The notes under the pieces were generated by a model. The model did not search any database, was not told the DNA's origin, and saw nothing but the letters and a program-made list of their open reading frames with translations. DNA of 64,000 nt, taken from the NCBI RefSeq assembly GCF_002886185.1, contig NZ_KZ614146.1, positions 2,526,930 through 2,590,929 on the forward strand, in the 5' to 3' direction. Within the stretch, counting starts at the first letter, position 1. Each line of letters opens with the position of its first letter. Source of the stretch: Salipaludibacillus neizhouensis (GTDB taxonomy: Bacteria; Bacillota; Bacilli; Bacillales; Salisediminibacteriaceae). Position numbers and translations under genes: made by a program. Shown here in pieces: positions 29,278 to 38,236 of this stretch.

Positions 29278-30009
29278 CTATTTTTTTACAGCTTTGAAAA
29301 AGATACGGTCTTTCTCTTCTAAATCCGTACTTTCACCAAAATCACTTGAAATTTCAATCTCTTGAAACCCAGCTTCTTCCAACCATTGCTTATATTCTTG
29401 CAGTTGAAAAGTTCTTTGATACTGAGTTTCATCAATACGTTCGTATGAACCATCTTGTTTTTTCAGAAAAAAAGTAAGCTCGTGTTCGATACTCAACGTT
29501 TCTTCTCCTTGTTCACAAAACCACATATAGGAAATATCTTCCCCATTTTCTCCGTAAAGCTGATTTGAAAAAATGTATTCCATTTTATATTCTGAATGAA
29601 CATCAAACAAAAATACCCCATCAGACTTCAAAGCTGAATAAGCTTGTTGGAAGGTTTGTTTGACGTCCTTTGAATCAAGAAGGTAATTCAAACCATCGCA
29701 AAAAAGCGTAATGCCATCGAGCTGTTCAAATCCGCTAAAAGATCTCATATCTTGAAGTATAAAAGGAATATTTAATCGTTGCTCTCTTTTTTTATCGTCA
29801 GCAATTGTCAACATGTCTTGAGACAAATCTACCCCAAACATGGTAAATCCTTGCTTTGCAAGCATACATGTAAACGTTCCAGTTCCGCATGCCAGATCTA
29901 AAATACTCCCTTTATCAGGGAAATTAGTTGTTGCAAATGACAGCCATGACTTGTAGGGCGCGTCTTCCATTAAACTATCATACAAGGAAGCGAAGTGATC
30001 GTGTTTCAT
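29278..30009 (-). CDS. yqeM: Class I SAM-dependent methyltransferase YqeM
   Basis: Putative methyltransferase of 243 residues, substrate unknown. Motif I LDLACGTGTFTCMLA, motif II VDLSQDMLTIAD, and a post-II segment DGLNYLLDSKDV match the YqeM family. AAGGAGG is six bases before the ATG. It is the distal gene of the yqeG-yqeH-aroE-yqeI-nadD-yqeK-rsfS-yqeM cluster. No truncation. Confidence 0.9.
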   Translation of the reverse strand: MKHDHFASLYDSLMEDAPYKSWLSFATTNFPDKGSILDLACGTGTFTCMLAKQGFTMFGVDLSQDMLTIADDKKREQRLNIPFILQDMRSFSGFEQLDGITLFCDGLNYLLDSKDVKQTFQQAYSALKSDGVFLFDVHSEYKMEYIFSNQLYGENGEDISYMWFCEQGEETLSIEHELTFFLKKQDGSYERIDETQYQRTFQLQEYKQWLEEAGFQEIEISSDFGESTDLEEKDRIFFKAVKK

Positions 30010-30027
30010 GTAATCGTCCTCCTTGTA

Positions 30028-30384
30028 CTATCTATTCAGAATTTCTTCTACGTCGATTATACGTGCGTCTCCCCATAACTTTTCGAGGTTATAGTAAGAA
30101 CGCTCTTCCTTATGAAAGACATGAACGATCACATCATTTAAATCAATTAGGATCCATCTAGCCTTATCTGCTCCTTCTAACCTTTTAAGTTCAAAGCCCG
30201 CTGCCACTGCAGATTTTTTTATTTCGTTAGCAATCGCGGCTACTTGTGTTTCTGAATTACCATGGCAAATCACAAAATAATCCGCTATTAGGGAAACTCC
30301 TTGCATATCTAATGTAGTTATTTCATGCGCTAGTTTATCATCCGCTGCTCTAACAGCTATATCCAGTTTCTCATTCGAATTCAT
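30028..30384 (-). CDS. rsfS: Ribosomal silencing factor RsfS
   Basis: RsfS (Iojap/YqeL, 118 residues) binds ribosomal protein L14 and blocks 30S-50S joining during slow growth. The family signature ADYFVICHGNSETQVAAIAN (about 34-53) and GADKARWILIDLNDVIVHVF are intact. GGAGGT stands 12 bases upstream, slightly far. It is followed by yqeM after 18 bases and preceded by yqeK after about 100 bases. Confidence 0.95.
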   Translation of the reverse strand: MNSNEKLDIAVRAADDKLAHEITTLDMQGVSLIADYFVICHGNSETQVAAIANEIKKSAVAAGFELKRLEGADKARWILIDLNDVIVHVFHKEERSYYNLEKLWGDARIIDVEEILNR

Positions 30385-30483
30385 ATATTATTGACAACCT
30401 CCATTTTTAATAAAAAAAACATATTTTAACATTTTCCTCTTACCAGCTTTAAAATTAATTAAACGAGTTACCTTTACTATAAC

Positions 30484-31044
30484 CTATCTTAAAACAAAAT
30501 CATTATATGCTGCAAAAGTATCCGGATATATCGGCAACTGTTTATTGCTTAAATATTGAATCGTATTTCCCAGTGCAGTCAGACAAGCCAGATCAAGATT
30601 TTCATCGGAAATTTTTCTTACTTCTTCCGCTTGTCGAAATGTTCTGCCTGGTTCTATATAATCCGCCAAAAACACAATTTTTTCTTCCAGTGACATACTT
30701 ACTTTTCCCGTCGTATGAGATCGAATACATGATAGGATTGTCTCATCCGTGATGAAAAGTTCTTCTTCAATAAATACAGCTCCTACAAATGAGTGAAGTA
30801 TCTCATCGCCATAGTCTAACATGGCATTGGGGAGTTTATCGCACGTTTGCACTTTACGCCTCATCTCAATAATTGGACGGTGCTTTGCATAATCGTGAAG
30901 AATTGCAGCTAATCTAATTTTTTCTAGATTGCCACCATAAATGCCAACTAATCTTGTTGCTTCCTCCGTAACTCGCACAGTATGCTCATAACGTATAGGT
31001 TTCAAGGCCTTTTGAACCGTTTCAAATGCAGTAACCTCATTCAT
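30484..31044 (-). CDS. yqeK: HD-domain hydrolase YqeK (symmetrical Ap4A hydrolase)
   Basis: HD-domain phosphohydrolase (186 residues) of the YqeK family, shown in other Firmicutes to split diadenosine tetraphosphate symmetrically. HD motif LAAILHDYAKHRP with upstream His (RYEHTVRVTEEATRL) and the later SHTTGKVSMSLEEKIVFLADYIEPGR motif. It overlaps the 3' end of nadD by 8 bases, so translation is likely coupled. AAGGAG before the start. Confidence 0.92.
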   Translation of the reverse strand: MNEVTAFETVQKALKPIRYEHTVRVTEEATRLVGIYGGNLEKIRLAAILHDYAKHRPIIEMRRKVQTCDKLPNAMLDYGDEILHSFVGAVFIEEELFITDETILSCIRSHTTGKVSMSLEEKIVFLADYIEPGRTFRQAEEVRKISDENLDLACLTALGNTIQYLSNKQLPIYPDTFAAYNDFVLR

Positions 31045-31612
31045 ATAAACGATTCTCCTTTATAAATTGGTATACCTCATTTAGAAGCAAAAACTTGTTC
31101 TCCTTGTTCGATCTTATACTTTTCCGAATATAACTAGACGATAATTCAACTGTCACTTCCTCTAGTAAAAGCACTTCTTTTGGGACACTAACACGAGGAA
31201 CTTGAAAACCTGGTCTAACTATAACTATAAATGGCAACATCGCTTGTAATTCTTCGCTTTTATGCCAAGAATGGAAATTTTTCAAGCTGTCTCCACCCAT
31301 TATGAACGAAAATTGCATATTCGGATAGTCCTCTAGAAGATCTTGAACCGTATCGGCTGTATATGAAAGACCTTTTCGTTGCATTTCGATGAGGCAAAGT
31401 TTATAAGAATCATGAGTGTTAACCATCAGTGTCACTAAATCAATACGTTGCTTCTCCGTGGTTTTGGAAGAGACTTTTTTATGGGGAGGAACATAATTCG
31501 GCATCCACCATATCTCATCCAACTCTCCTTTTATTCTTGCTTCCTCGGCCATAATTAGATGCCCGAGATGCGGAGGATCAAATGTTCCACCAAAAATACC
31601 TACTTTTTTCAT
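31037..31612 (-). CDS. nadD: Nicotinate-nucleotide adenylyltransferase NadD
   Basis: Adenylates nicotinate mononucleotide in NAD synthesis. 191 residues: GIFGGTFDPPHLGHLIMAEE with the nucleotidyltransferase HxGH motif, MPNYVPPHKK, FIMGGDSL and the C-terminal SSSYIRKSIR. GGAG precedes the ATG. It lies between yqeI and yqeK; the stop overlaps the yqeK start. Confidence 0.96.
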   Translation of the reverse strand: MKKVGIFGGTFDPPHLGHLIMAEEARIKGELDEIWWMPNYVPPHKKVSSKTTEKQRIDLVTLMVNTHDSYKLCLIEMQRKGLSYTADTVQDLLEDYPNMQFSFIMGGDSLKNFHSWHKSEELQAMLPFIVIVRPGFQVPRVSVPKEVLLLEEVTVELSSSYIRKSIRSNKENKFLLLNEVYQFIKENRLYE

Positions 31613-31626
31613 GTTGCTCCTCCCTA

Positions 31627-31920
31627 TTAATTCGGAAGTTCAATCGATTTTTGTTCTTTAGATTCCTTGTAGAAAATCAATGTATTCCCGATAATTTGAA
31701 CGACTTCCGCTTTCGCTCCACGCCTGATTTCTTCTGCGACAACTTCTTTATCTTCTTCGCAGTTTTGTAAAATACTTACTTTAATGAGTTCCCTTGCTTC
31801 TAATGCATCATCTGCCTGTTTAATAAGGTTTTCATTCACTCCGCCTTTTCCAACTTGTAATATTGGCTTTAAGTGATGAGCCTCTCCTCGTAAAAAGCGT
31901 TTTTGTTTTCCAGTTAGCAT
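31627..31920 (-). CDS. yqeI: Ribosome assembly RNA-binding protein YqeI/YhbY
   Basis: CRM-domain RNA-binding protein, 97 residues, associated with 50S assembly. MLTGKQKRFLRGEAHHLKPI, then the GxxG loop QVGKGGVNENL. AGGAGG eight bases before the ATG at 31920; a longer frame overlapping aroE is not supported. It starts immediately after the aroE stop and precedes nadD by 14 bases. Confidence 0.94.
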   Translation of the reverse strand: MLTGKQKRFLRGEAHHLKPILQVGKGGVNENLIKQADDALEARELIKVSILQNCEEDKEVVAEEIRRGAKAEVVQIIGNTLIFYKESKEQKSIELPN

Positions 31921-31922
31921 AA

Positions 31923-32756
31923 TTATCCTCCTAATTCTTTCATAACTACATCTTTCATTATTTCCCGTGGAGCTTCCTGTCCTGTCCAATACTTAAATGA
32001 TAGTGCACCTTGATTAACAAACATGTCTAAACCGTTAAGAATCTTTGCACCTTTTTTTTCCGCCTCCAGTAAAAATCTTGTCTGGAAAGGAGTATATATA
32101 AGATCGCTGACAATTACATTTTTACCTAGCATCTCTAGTGATAAAGGCATGGTATCTATGTCAGGCGTCATTCCAATCGAAGTTGTATTAATTATAATAT
32201 CAAATTCTGTTAATTTGGCCTGTGCCATTCCAATTGGCATAGCTGCTGAACTTGTGTACTTTCCACAGTCCTGTGCCAGACTTTCCGCTTTAGATAACGT
32301 CCGGTTTGTTATAACCAATTCCTTTACACCATAAGAAGCCATCGTTATAGCTACACCTTTTGCTGCACCACCTGCACCTATTATTAATACACGAGAGGAG
32401 GCAATCGTTTTTTCTGAAATTGGCTGCAAAGACTGCATATAGCCTTCTCCATCTGTATTATAACCTACAAGCTTACCATCCTCCTGAACAATCGTATTAA
32501 CAGCTCCTATTTTCTCTGCTAAAGGATCAATCTCATCAAGAAAATTCATAATTTCCACCTTGTGTGGGAGCGTGACATTTAAGCCCTTCACTCCCAAGCC
32601 TCTCATTCCCTGAACTGCTTGTTCTAGATACTGTTTAGGAACATGAAACGCATGATATGCTGCATCTAAATGACAATATTTAAAAGCTGCTTCTTGCATG
32701 ACCGGAGATAAACTATGCGAAATTGGATCGCCTATCACACCATATACTTGTTTCAT
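31923..32756 (-). CDS. aroE: Shikimate dehydrogenase AroE
   Basis: NADPH-dependent reduction of 3-dehydroshikimate in aromatic amino acid synthesis. 277 residues: SHSLSPVMQEAAF, the catalytic Lys region NVTLPHK, NTDGEGYMQSL, GAGGAAKGVAI and the C-terminal GLDMFVNQGALSF, all standard. Part of the yqeG-yqeH-aroE-yqeI cluster. Confidence 0.96.
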   Translation of the reverse strand: MKQVYGVIGDPISHSLSPVMQEAAFKYCHLDAAYHAFHVPKQYLEQAVQGMRGLGVKGLNVTLPHKVEIMNFLDEIDPLAEKIGAVNTIVQEDGKLVGYNTDGEGYMQSLQPISEKTIASSRVLIIGAGGAAKGVAITMASYGVKELVITNRTLSKAESLAQDCGKYTSSAAMPIGMAQAKLTEFDIIINTTSIGMTPDIDTMPLSLEMLGKNVIVSDLIYTPFQTRFLLEAEKKGAKILNGLDMFVNQGALSFKYWTGQEAPREIMKDVVMKELGG

Positions 32757-32788
32757 TCTCCATCACTTCCCCTATTAGCTAATTAAAA

Positions 32789-33907
32789 TTAAAATATTGA
32801 AGGTCTTACACTTACCGTGACTCCTTTAGGTGCATAAGATTTTACAATACTACCTGAACCACTAACAGTCACCCAGCCCAATCCAGAAAAAACAAGGTCG
32901 TATTTCCCCTCTTTTATTTTCCATTCTTTCTCTGTCATTTCAGGAAAAGCAGCTATATTCTCTTTTTTAGGCGGTGTTAATAGCTCCCCTAAATGATTAG
33001 AATACAATTCATCAGCTTTTCCCGTTTTAGTACGATGAATATGAAGATCATTGGATACATAAACAATAAACGATTGAGGTTCTCCATTATTAAAGTCCAC
33101 TCTTGCCAATCCACCTAAGAATAATGTTTGACCCGAAGTAAGTTGAAATATTTTTGGTTTCACTTCTTTTTTCGGTGTAATTATCTTAAGCTCTTCTTTA
33201 TCTACAAGGTGAGCCATCTGATGATGATTAATAATTCCAGGTGTATCAAAAAGATTAGAACCGTCGTCTAGAGGAACATCGATCATGTCCAATGTCGTTC
33301 CGGGAATGTTTGACGTTGTGATTAACATCTCATCTTCTGCTCCAAACTCCTTTAACAACTTATTAATAAATGTTGATTTTCCAACATTGGTGGAACCAAC
33401 GATATATACATCTTTTTTACCACGATGTTCATCGATTAAATTTGCAACATCCATCAATGCTTCACCTGTGTGCGCACTCATTAAGTGCACATCTGTAGCC
33501 GTCAAACCATATTCTTTTGCTGTCCGTTTCATCCATTGAATGACCTTCTGCCTTTTTACGGATTTAGGAAGCAAGTCCACCTTATTACCAACAAGGAGAA
33601 CTTTATTTTTTCCTACAAATCGATGTAAACCTGGCAACCAACTTCCATCAAAATCAAATATATCAACAATTTTAACGATAAGGGCTTCTTTTGTTCCAAT
33701 TTCATTTAGAATTTTTAAGAAGTCGTCATCTTTTAAAGAGACATCTTGAACCTCATTGTAATGTTTTAACCGATAACATCGCTGACATATAATAACATCT
33801 CGTTCCATTGCTGAAGATGGTGTGTACCCTAGTCCATCTTTACTCTCCGTTTGAATTTTCACTCCACAACCCGAACAAATTACTTCTTCTCTTCCGATTT
33901 CTCCCAT
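32789..33907 (-). CDS. yqeH: Ribosome biogenesis GTPase YqeH
   Basis: Circularly permuted GTPase needed for 30S assembly, 372 residues. N-terminal zinc finger (CSGCG, CQRCYR), then the permuted motifs: G4 NKVDLLP before G1 GSTNVGKSTFIN, then DTPGI. The C-terminal domain is the YqeH-specific RNA-binding part. The start at 33907 has AAGGGG upstream and overlaps the end of yqeG by 28 bases, so the two are translationally coupled. Confidence 0.96.
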   Translation of the reverse strand: MGEIGREEVICSGCGVKIQTESKDGLGYTPSSAMERDVIICQRCYRLKHYNEVQDVSLKDDDFLKILNEIGTKEALIVKIVDIFDFDGSWLPGLHRFVGKNKVLLVGNKVDLLPKSVKRQKVIQWMKRTAKEYGLTATDVHLMSAHTGEALMDVANLIDEHRGKKDVYIVGSTNVGKSTFINKLLKEFGAEDEMLITTSNIPGTTLDMIDVPLDDGSNLFDTPGIINHHQMAHLVDKEELKIITPKKEVKPKIFQLTSGQTLFLGGLARVDFNNGEPQSFIVYVSNDLHIHRTKTGKADELYSNHLGELLTPPKKENIAAFPEMTEKEWKIKEGKYDLVFSGLGWVTVSGSGSIVKSYAPKGVTVSVRPSIF

Positions 33908-34410
33908 TCTATTAACCCCTTCTTTTTCATTGATTGGAAAACTATTCGCTCAATCCGACGATTGAATTTAGTAAAAAAACCATCGTTTTTAGCTACTGGC
34001 ACGACGAGTATCGTTTGAAACCCACTTCTGTTGCCACCTAAAATATCTGTTAACAGCTGATCACCGATCACAACTGTTTCTTCTCTTTTTACATTCATGA
34101 GTTTGCATGCAGTTTTAAACGCACGGCTCAACGGCTTCTTTGCACTGTGTATAAATGAAATTTTATGAGGGTCCGCAAAATACTTTACTCTCTTTTCATT
34201 ATTATTAGATACAATCACAACTTGAAACCCTAGTTCTCTTAAATTTTCAAACCAAGCAATTAATTCTTCTGTAGCATCTGGACGATCCCATTCAACTAGG
34301 GTATTATCAAGGTCTGTTATTATTGCCTTGATACCTTTTTCTTTGAGTTCGGTAATCGATATATCAAACACAGATTGAACATATTGGTCTGGAATAAATT
34401 GTTTTAGCAC
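33880..34410 (-). CDS. yqeG: YqeG-family HAD (subclass IIIA) phosphatase
   Basis: HAD-superfamily phosphatase of about 176 residues, substrate unproven. Motif I DLDNTLVEWD with both Asp, motif II VVSNNN, motif IV VIGDQLLTDILGGNRSG. The start is probably the GTG at 34410 with GGGGGAAG upstream, matching the family's N-terminus (LKQFIPDQYV); a longer frame to 34443 is possible. First gene of the cluster, with a 28-base overlap into yqeH. Confidence 0.93.
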   Translation of the reverse strand: MLKQFIPDQYVQSVFDISITELKEKGIKAIITDLDNTLVEWDRPDATEELIAWFENLRELGFQVVIVSNNNEKRVKYFADPHKISFIHSAKKPLSRAFKTACKLMNVKREETVVIGDQLLTDILGGNRSGFQTILVVPVAKNDGFFTKFNRRIERIVFQSMKKKGLIEWEKSEEKK

Positions 34411-34580
34411 AAACTTCCCCCATTTCGCGTTCAGAAATTGCATTTTCCTCTATTAGAAAATATTTCATCTCTTTATATTACCTGTAATCGATCATTGATT
34501 TCAAATATAACTAGAAATTTTAAAAATAAATTGCAACTATTACAAAAATCTTTCGACAAAATTTTACATTTATGCTTATC

Positions 34581-34680
34581 TGTGGATAAGTTTTTGCACA
34601 GGAACAAAAGAGATGTACCTTTTATTTAGAGTCTTTATAAACAACATATCCACAAAGATATCCACCGATTTTGTGGATAA
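34581..34680 (+). promoter_or_regulatory. DnaA-box cluster upstream of sda
   Basis: Two perfect DnaA boxes TGTGGATAA (34581-34589 and 34672-34680), one ATATCCACA (34646-34654, one mismatch) and one ATATCCACC (34658-34666, two mismatches). In B. subtilis sda transcription is controlled by DnaA through such boxes, so the arrangement supports the same replication checkpoint here. Confidence 0.85.
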
Positions 34681-34688
34681 TGTCTCGT

Positions 34689-34717
34689 TTGAGTACCACT
34701 GACATTCGTGGTAATAT
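34689..34717 (+). promoter_or_regulatory. Promoter of sda
   Basis: TTGAGT, exactly 17 bases, TAATAT. The last DnaA box ends 8 bases before the -35 hexamer, placing DnaA for direct contact with RNA polymerase. Confidence 0.75.
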
Positions 34718-34785
34718 CAACTAAACTCACTAAGAAAGACACTTTCTAAAGAGTGAACGTTTTGAATAAAAGGAGGATAATTTTC

Positions 34786-34941
34786 ATGAGAAGATATGGA
34801 GCGATGCAAAATTTGTCCGATGAACTTCTTGTTGAAACATACTATAAAGCTCGAGAATTAAACCTATCTGACGATTTCCTGTACTTAGTACTTAAAGAAA
34901 TGGAACTGCGTGCTATTTATGATAAGAAAATTGATCTATAG
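34786..34941 (+). CDS. sda: Sporulation kinase inhibitor Sda
   Basis: Checkpoint protein of 51 residues that binds KinA-type kinases and stops the Spo0A phosphorelay when replication is disturbed. MRRYGAMQNLSDELLVETYY, then KARELNLSDDFLYLVLKEME; the helical hairpin LSDELL-N-DDFLYLVLKE-E matches Sda. AAGGAGG precedes the ATG at 34786; the frame from 34753 is not needed. DnaA boxes and a promoter lie upstream. A shorter paralogue is at 55167-55292. Confidence 0.93.
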   Translation: MRRYGAMQNLSDELLVETYYKARELNLSDDFLYLVLKEMELRAIYDKKIDL

Positions 34942-34946
34942 AAAAA

Positions 34947-34994
34947 AATAGGACAAGTACCAATAACTTAAGCAGCTATTTCTCTTGTCCTATT
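34947..34994 (-). terminator. Stem-loop ending the small minus-strand gene
   Basis: ATAGGACAAG / CTTGTCCTAT, 10-base arms with a long loop. The T-run is on the minus strand, so it terminates 34990-35205; it overlaps that gene's stop codon. It also closes the sda transcript structurally. Confidence 0.8.
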
Positions 34995-35205
34995 CCTGAC
35001 GCCTTGTAATAACCCGGATATATTCCCTGGGTTCAAACTTTATTGGTATTAATCGTTCTTCATCTAATTGAAACCCCTCATACTGATCCTCATTTTCACG
35101 ATATTTCATCATGTCATTCATTGTATTTATATGGAGAACACCTCCAACAGAAAATATAAAACTAAATATTATCAAAGATATCAATACTTTTCTTTTTAAT
35201 CTCAA
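34990..35205 (-). CDS. Small membrane or secreted protein, unknown
   Basis: About 71 residues: basic N-terminus (MRLKRKV), a hydrophobic segment LISLIIFSFIFSVGGVL, then an acidic, soluble tail ending FEPREYIRVITRRQE. It looks like a single-pass anchored or exported small protein. The start is a TTG at 35205 or 35208 after AAAGGAGGTG. It is monocistronic, convergent with sda, and has a clear terminator. I do not recognise the family; the position next to sda suggests looking for a sporulation role. Confidence 0.65.
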   Translation of the reverse strand: MRLKRKVLISLIIFSFIFSVGGVLHINTMNDMMKYRENEDQYEGFQLDEERLIPIKFEPREYIRVITRRQE

Positions 35206-35797
35206 CAAGGTCACCTCCTTTTATTATAAGGGTGAGCCTGTTTTTTTTATTTATACAATGAAACAGAAAATTTTTGAGAAGAATACTCTTTAACTAAATT
35301 AAAGATGCTATGTAAGAGGATTGGCTTGTTTTCAGGGGAACTTGTTTGGAATAAGTACCGTTTTCTATCCTCCTCAATCTAATCGCTCCGCGGGGGGGCG
35401 GGTCAGCCTTCGGATCTTTTTTCACAGGAGTCTTGCCGGATTAGCAATGATTGGGGCCCCCGCAAGGACGAGCGTTACTTCACGAGTATGCATCGAGTTT
35501 TATAAACTTTTATAAAAACAAACTGCTTAAAAACAACATTTAGTCATAACAAATCGTAATTTTAAAAAAGATTTTAAAAAAAGATTTCATTTGTTTTAAC
35601 TGTGTTTCTACATATTTAACATTATTTATAAAGTCCACGCATGTTAAAGTAATAAAGGATGCAAGGACATTCGATTTATATTATACTTTTATTTGCGCGA
35701 AAAAGAGTAATTCCCTGCGACCCATTTAATAAAAGTGGTAAAATAACTGGTAAAATGAAAACCCATGAATCAATTGTTCAATAAGGAGGTAAATAAC
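35206..35797. other. Intergenic region with a degenerate GC-rich repeat
   Basis: No gene supported. At about 35378-35466 a GC-rich island (CTCCGCGGGGGGGCGGGTCAG, with GGAGTCTTGCC and GGGGCCCCCGC) stands out from its AT-rich surroundings; TAATC/GATTA and GCGGGGG/CCCCCGC are complementary. It resembles a decayed copy of the GC-rich intergenic repeats common in Bacillaceae genomes. The rest, to the mrpA ribosome-binding site, is AT-rich and presumably contains the mrp promoter, which I cannot place with confidence. Confidence 0.45.
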
Positions 35798-38236
35798 TTG
35801 TCAATGCTTCATTTTGTTGCTTTAGCACCTTTTATAGTAGCGATAATCATTCCGTTTCTATACAAAAAATTCCGTCATATACATACAGGCTGGTTTGTTT
35901 TGCCAGTCCCTTTACTACTATTTATCTACTTAATTCAATATCTCCCTTTGGGTGGAGAGGCCATGGAAATAGTAGAAAACACTGTTGCTTGGGTGCCCTC
36001 TTTAGGCATAAACTATACTGTCTATTTAGATGGTTTAAGCCTTTTATTTGCCTTGCTGATCACTGGAATAGGGGCTTTAGTTGTTCTCTACTCCATTTAT
36101 TACATCGCAAATAAAAGAGACGAACCACTTAACAACTTTTACGTATTTTTGTTAATGTTTATGGGAGCTATGCTAGGAGTAGTCTTATCCGATAACTTAA
36201 TGGTTCTTTATGTATTTTGGGAGATCACAAGCCTTTCTTCCTCTTTGTTAATTGCCTATTGGTATCATAAAGAGAAATCACGTTATGGGGCCTTAAAGTC
36301 TATGTTAATAACTGTTGCAGGTGGATTCGCTATGCTTGCCGGTTTTGCATTGCTTTATGTAATGACTGGAGCTCTCGGCTCTGCAACTTTTAGTATTCGT
36401 GAAATCATTTCATACGCGGATGTTTTAAAAGACAGTCCTTTATTTTTACCCGCAATGCTATTAATTTTACTTGGAGCTTTTACAAAATCAGCTCAATTCC
36501 CTTTCCATATATGGTTGCCTGACGCTATGGAAGCACCTACGCCTGTTAGTGCTTATTTACACTCTGCAACCATGGTTAAAGCAGGAATTTATTTGGTAGC
36601 TCGCTTTACCCCTTTATTTGGCGGGGAGGCTGAGTGGTTCTGGATCGTAACCGGGGTCGGATTATTTACCATGCTATGGGGATCCGTATCCGCAATTAGA
36701 CAAAAGGATTTAAAAAGTATTCTTGCCTTTTCAACCATTAGTCAGCTAGGTTTAATCATGAGTTTGCTTGGCCTAGGGTCTGCAGCTTTGTATTTTGATA
36801 TTCCTAATGCCGGATCGGTCTACTCGGTCGCCATTCTTGCGGCAATATTCCACCTTGTTAACCATGCAACTTTTAAGGGCAGCCTATTTATGGTAGTAGG
36901 GATTGTGGACCATGAAACAGGTACACGTGACATTCGTAAACTTGGTGGACTTATGGCTCTAATGCCTATTACATTTACCATTTCACTCATAGGGATCGCT
37001 TCAATGGCTGGATTACCTCCTTTTAACGGTTTCTTGAGCAAGGAAATGTTTTTTACCGGCACGCTGCAAAGTATGACGCTTGATATTTTTAACGTTCAAA
37101 CACTTGGTTTTATTTTCCCGGTTGTTGCTTGGATTGCAAGTGTATTTACGTTTATCTACAGCATGATTTTGTTCTTTAAAACATTTACTGGAAAATACCA
37201 GCCTGAAAAACTGGATAAAGAGGCTCACGAGGCTCCAATGGGCTTATTAATCCCGCCAATTATCCTAGCTTCTTTAGTTGTAATCTTTGGTTTCTTTCCG
37301 AATTTATTGGCCTACACGATCATTGATCCTGCGATGCAATCCATTCTGCCAGGACTCCTCACAGAAGGAGAACAATTTGACGTAAAAATATACCATTGGC
37401 ATGGACTTAATCCCGAATTGTTTATGACGATAGCTGTTGTTGCTTTCGGTACACTTATTTATTTGAATTTAGACCGCTGGAAAGAAACTACTTTCTTCAT
37501 GAGAGAAAGAGATCCACTTAACGCATTTTACGATAACGGATTAGACGGGTTGGTCACGGGATCTCAAAAAGTTACAAAGTTACAAATGACCGGCTTACTA
37601 AGAGATTACATTCTTTACATGTTAGTTTTTATTATTGGTATGATCACCTGGACCTTTATAAAATTCAATGCTTTTCAATACGACTTTGCAAATCTGACTT
37701 TGGTGCCTCCATATTTATGGATTGTAATACTAGTAATTATTGCAGCATCCATTTCTTTACCATTCATCTCCCATCGGATATCTTCCATCTTAGTCCTTGG
37801 TGTGATTGGTTTTCTTGTAGCACTGCTATTTGTGATTTTTAGAGCTCCCGATTTAGCATTGACACAATTACTGATTGAAACAGTGATGGTTGTACTCTTT
37901 TTATTGGCTTATATTTATTTACCTGAGCTGAAAAAAATAGATGTGAAACCGAGATTTAATATATTTAATTTAGTCGTTTCTATCGGTATGGGACTGGTTG
38001 TTATTGTCACGGGAATAAGCGTCCATGCAATGAGAAATGATCTCGACATCACGTCCATTTCTGAATATTTCATTGAAAACTCAAAAGCTTTAGGTGGCGG
38101 CTATAATATGGTCAATGTCATCCTTGTCGATTTCCGTGGTATGGATACATTACTTGAAGTGTTGGTATTATCTATTGCAGCATTAGGTGTTGTAACGATG
38201 ATTAAATTGAAAATGAAAGGAGGAGAGGATATATGA
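35798..38236 (+). CDS. mrpA: Na+/H+ antiporter subunit MrpA
   Basis: Largest subunit of the Mrp multisubunit cation/proton antiporter, homologous to complex I NuoL. About 812 residues with some 20 membrane segments: Proton_antipo_M core (FWEITSLSSSLLIAYWYH, FPFHIWLPDAMEAPTPVSAYLHSATMVKAG), then the C-terminal MrpA-specific half with an MbhD/MrpB-like segment (FRAPDLALTQLLIET). AAGGAGG lies upstream; the start is likely TTG at 35798 (ATG at 35804 is the alternative), not the ATG at 35765. First gene of mrpABCDEFG. The Mrp complex supports Na+ and pH homeostasis and suggests a saline or alkaline habitat. Confidence 0.95.
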   Translation: MSMLHFVALAPFIVAIIIPFLYKKFRHIHTGWFVLPVPLLLFIYLIQYLPLGGEAMEIVENTVAWVPSLGINYTVYLDGLSLLFALLITGIGALVVLYSIYYIANKRDEPLNNFYVFLLMFMGAMLGVVLSDNLMVLYVFWEITSLSSSLLIAYWYHKEKSRYGALKSMLITVAGGFAMLAGFALLYVMTGALGSATFSIREIISYADVLKDSPLFLPAMLLILLGAFTKSAQFPFHIWLPDAMEAPTPVSAYLHSATMVKAGIYLVARFTPLFGGEAEWFWIVTGVGLFTMLWGSVSAIRQKDLKSILAFSTISQLGLIMSLLGLGSAALYFDIPNAGSVYSVAILAAIFHLVNHATFKGSLFMVVGIVDHETGTRDIRKLGGLMALMPITFTISLIGIASMAGLPPFNGFLSKEMFFTGTLQSMTLDIFNVQTLGFIFPVVAWIASVFTFIYSMILFFKTFTGKYQPEKLDKEAHEAPMGLLIPPIILASLVVIFGFFPNLLAYTIIDPAMQSILPGLLTEGEQFDVKIYHWHGLNPELFMTIAVVAFGTLIYLNLDRWKETTFFMRERDPLNAFYDNGLDGLVTGSQKVTKLQMTGLLRDYILYMLVFIIGMITWTFIKFNAFQYDFANLTLVPPYLWIVILVIIAASISLPFISHRISSILVLGVIGFLVALLFVIFRAPDLALTQLLIETVMVVLFLLAYIYLPELKKIDVKPRFNIFNLVVSIGMGLVVIVTGISVHAMRNDLDITSISEYFIENSKALGGGYNMVNVILVDFRGMDTLLEVLVLSIAALGVVTMIKLKMKGGEDI

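Noticed and set aside
34581-34680. DnaA-box cluster taken for a replication origin
   Set aside because: Only four boxes, no AT-rich unwinding region or dnaA/dnaN, and the promoter and sda follow directly; it is the known type of sda control region.
35321-35515. 64-residue frame across the GC-rich island
   Set aside because: It has no ribosome-binding site, its sequence is a translation of a GC-rich repeat-like block, and nothing in it resembles a protein family.
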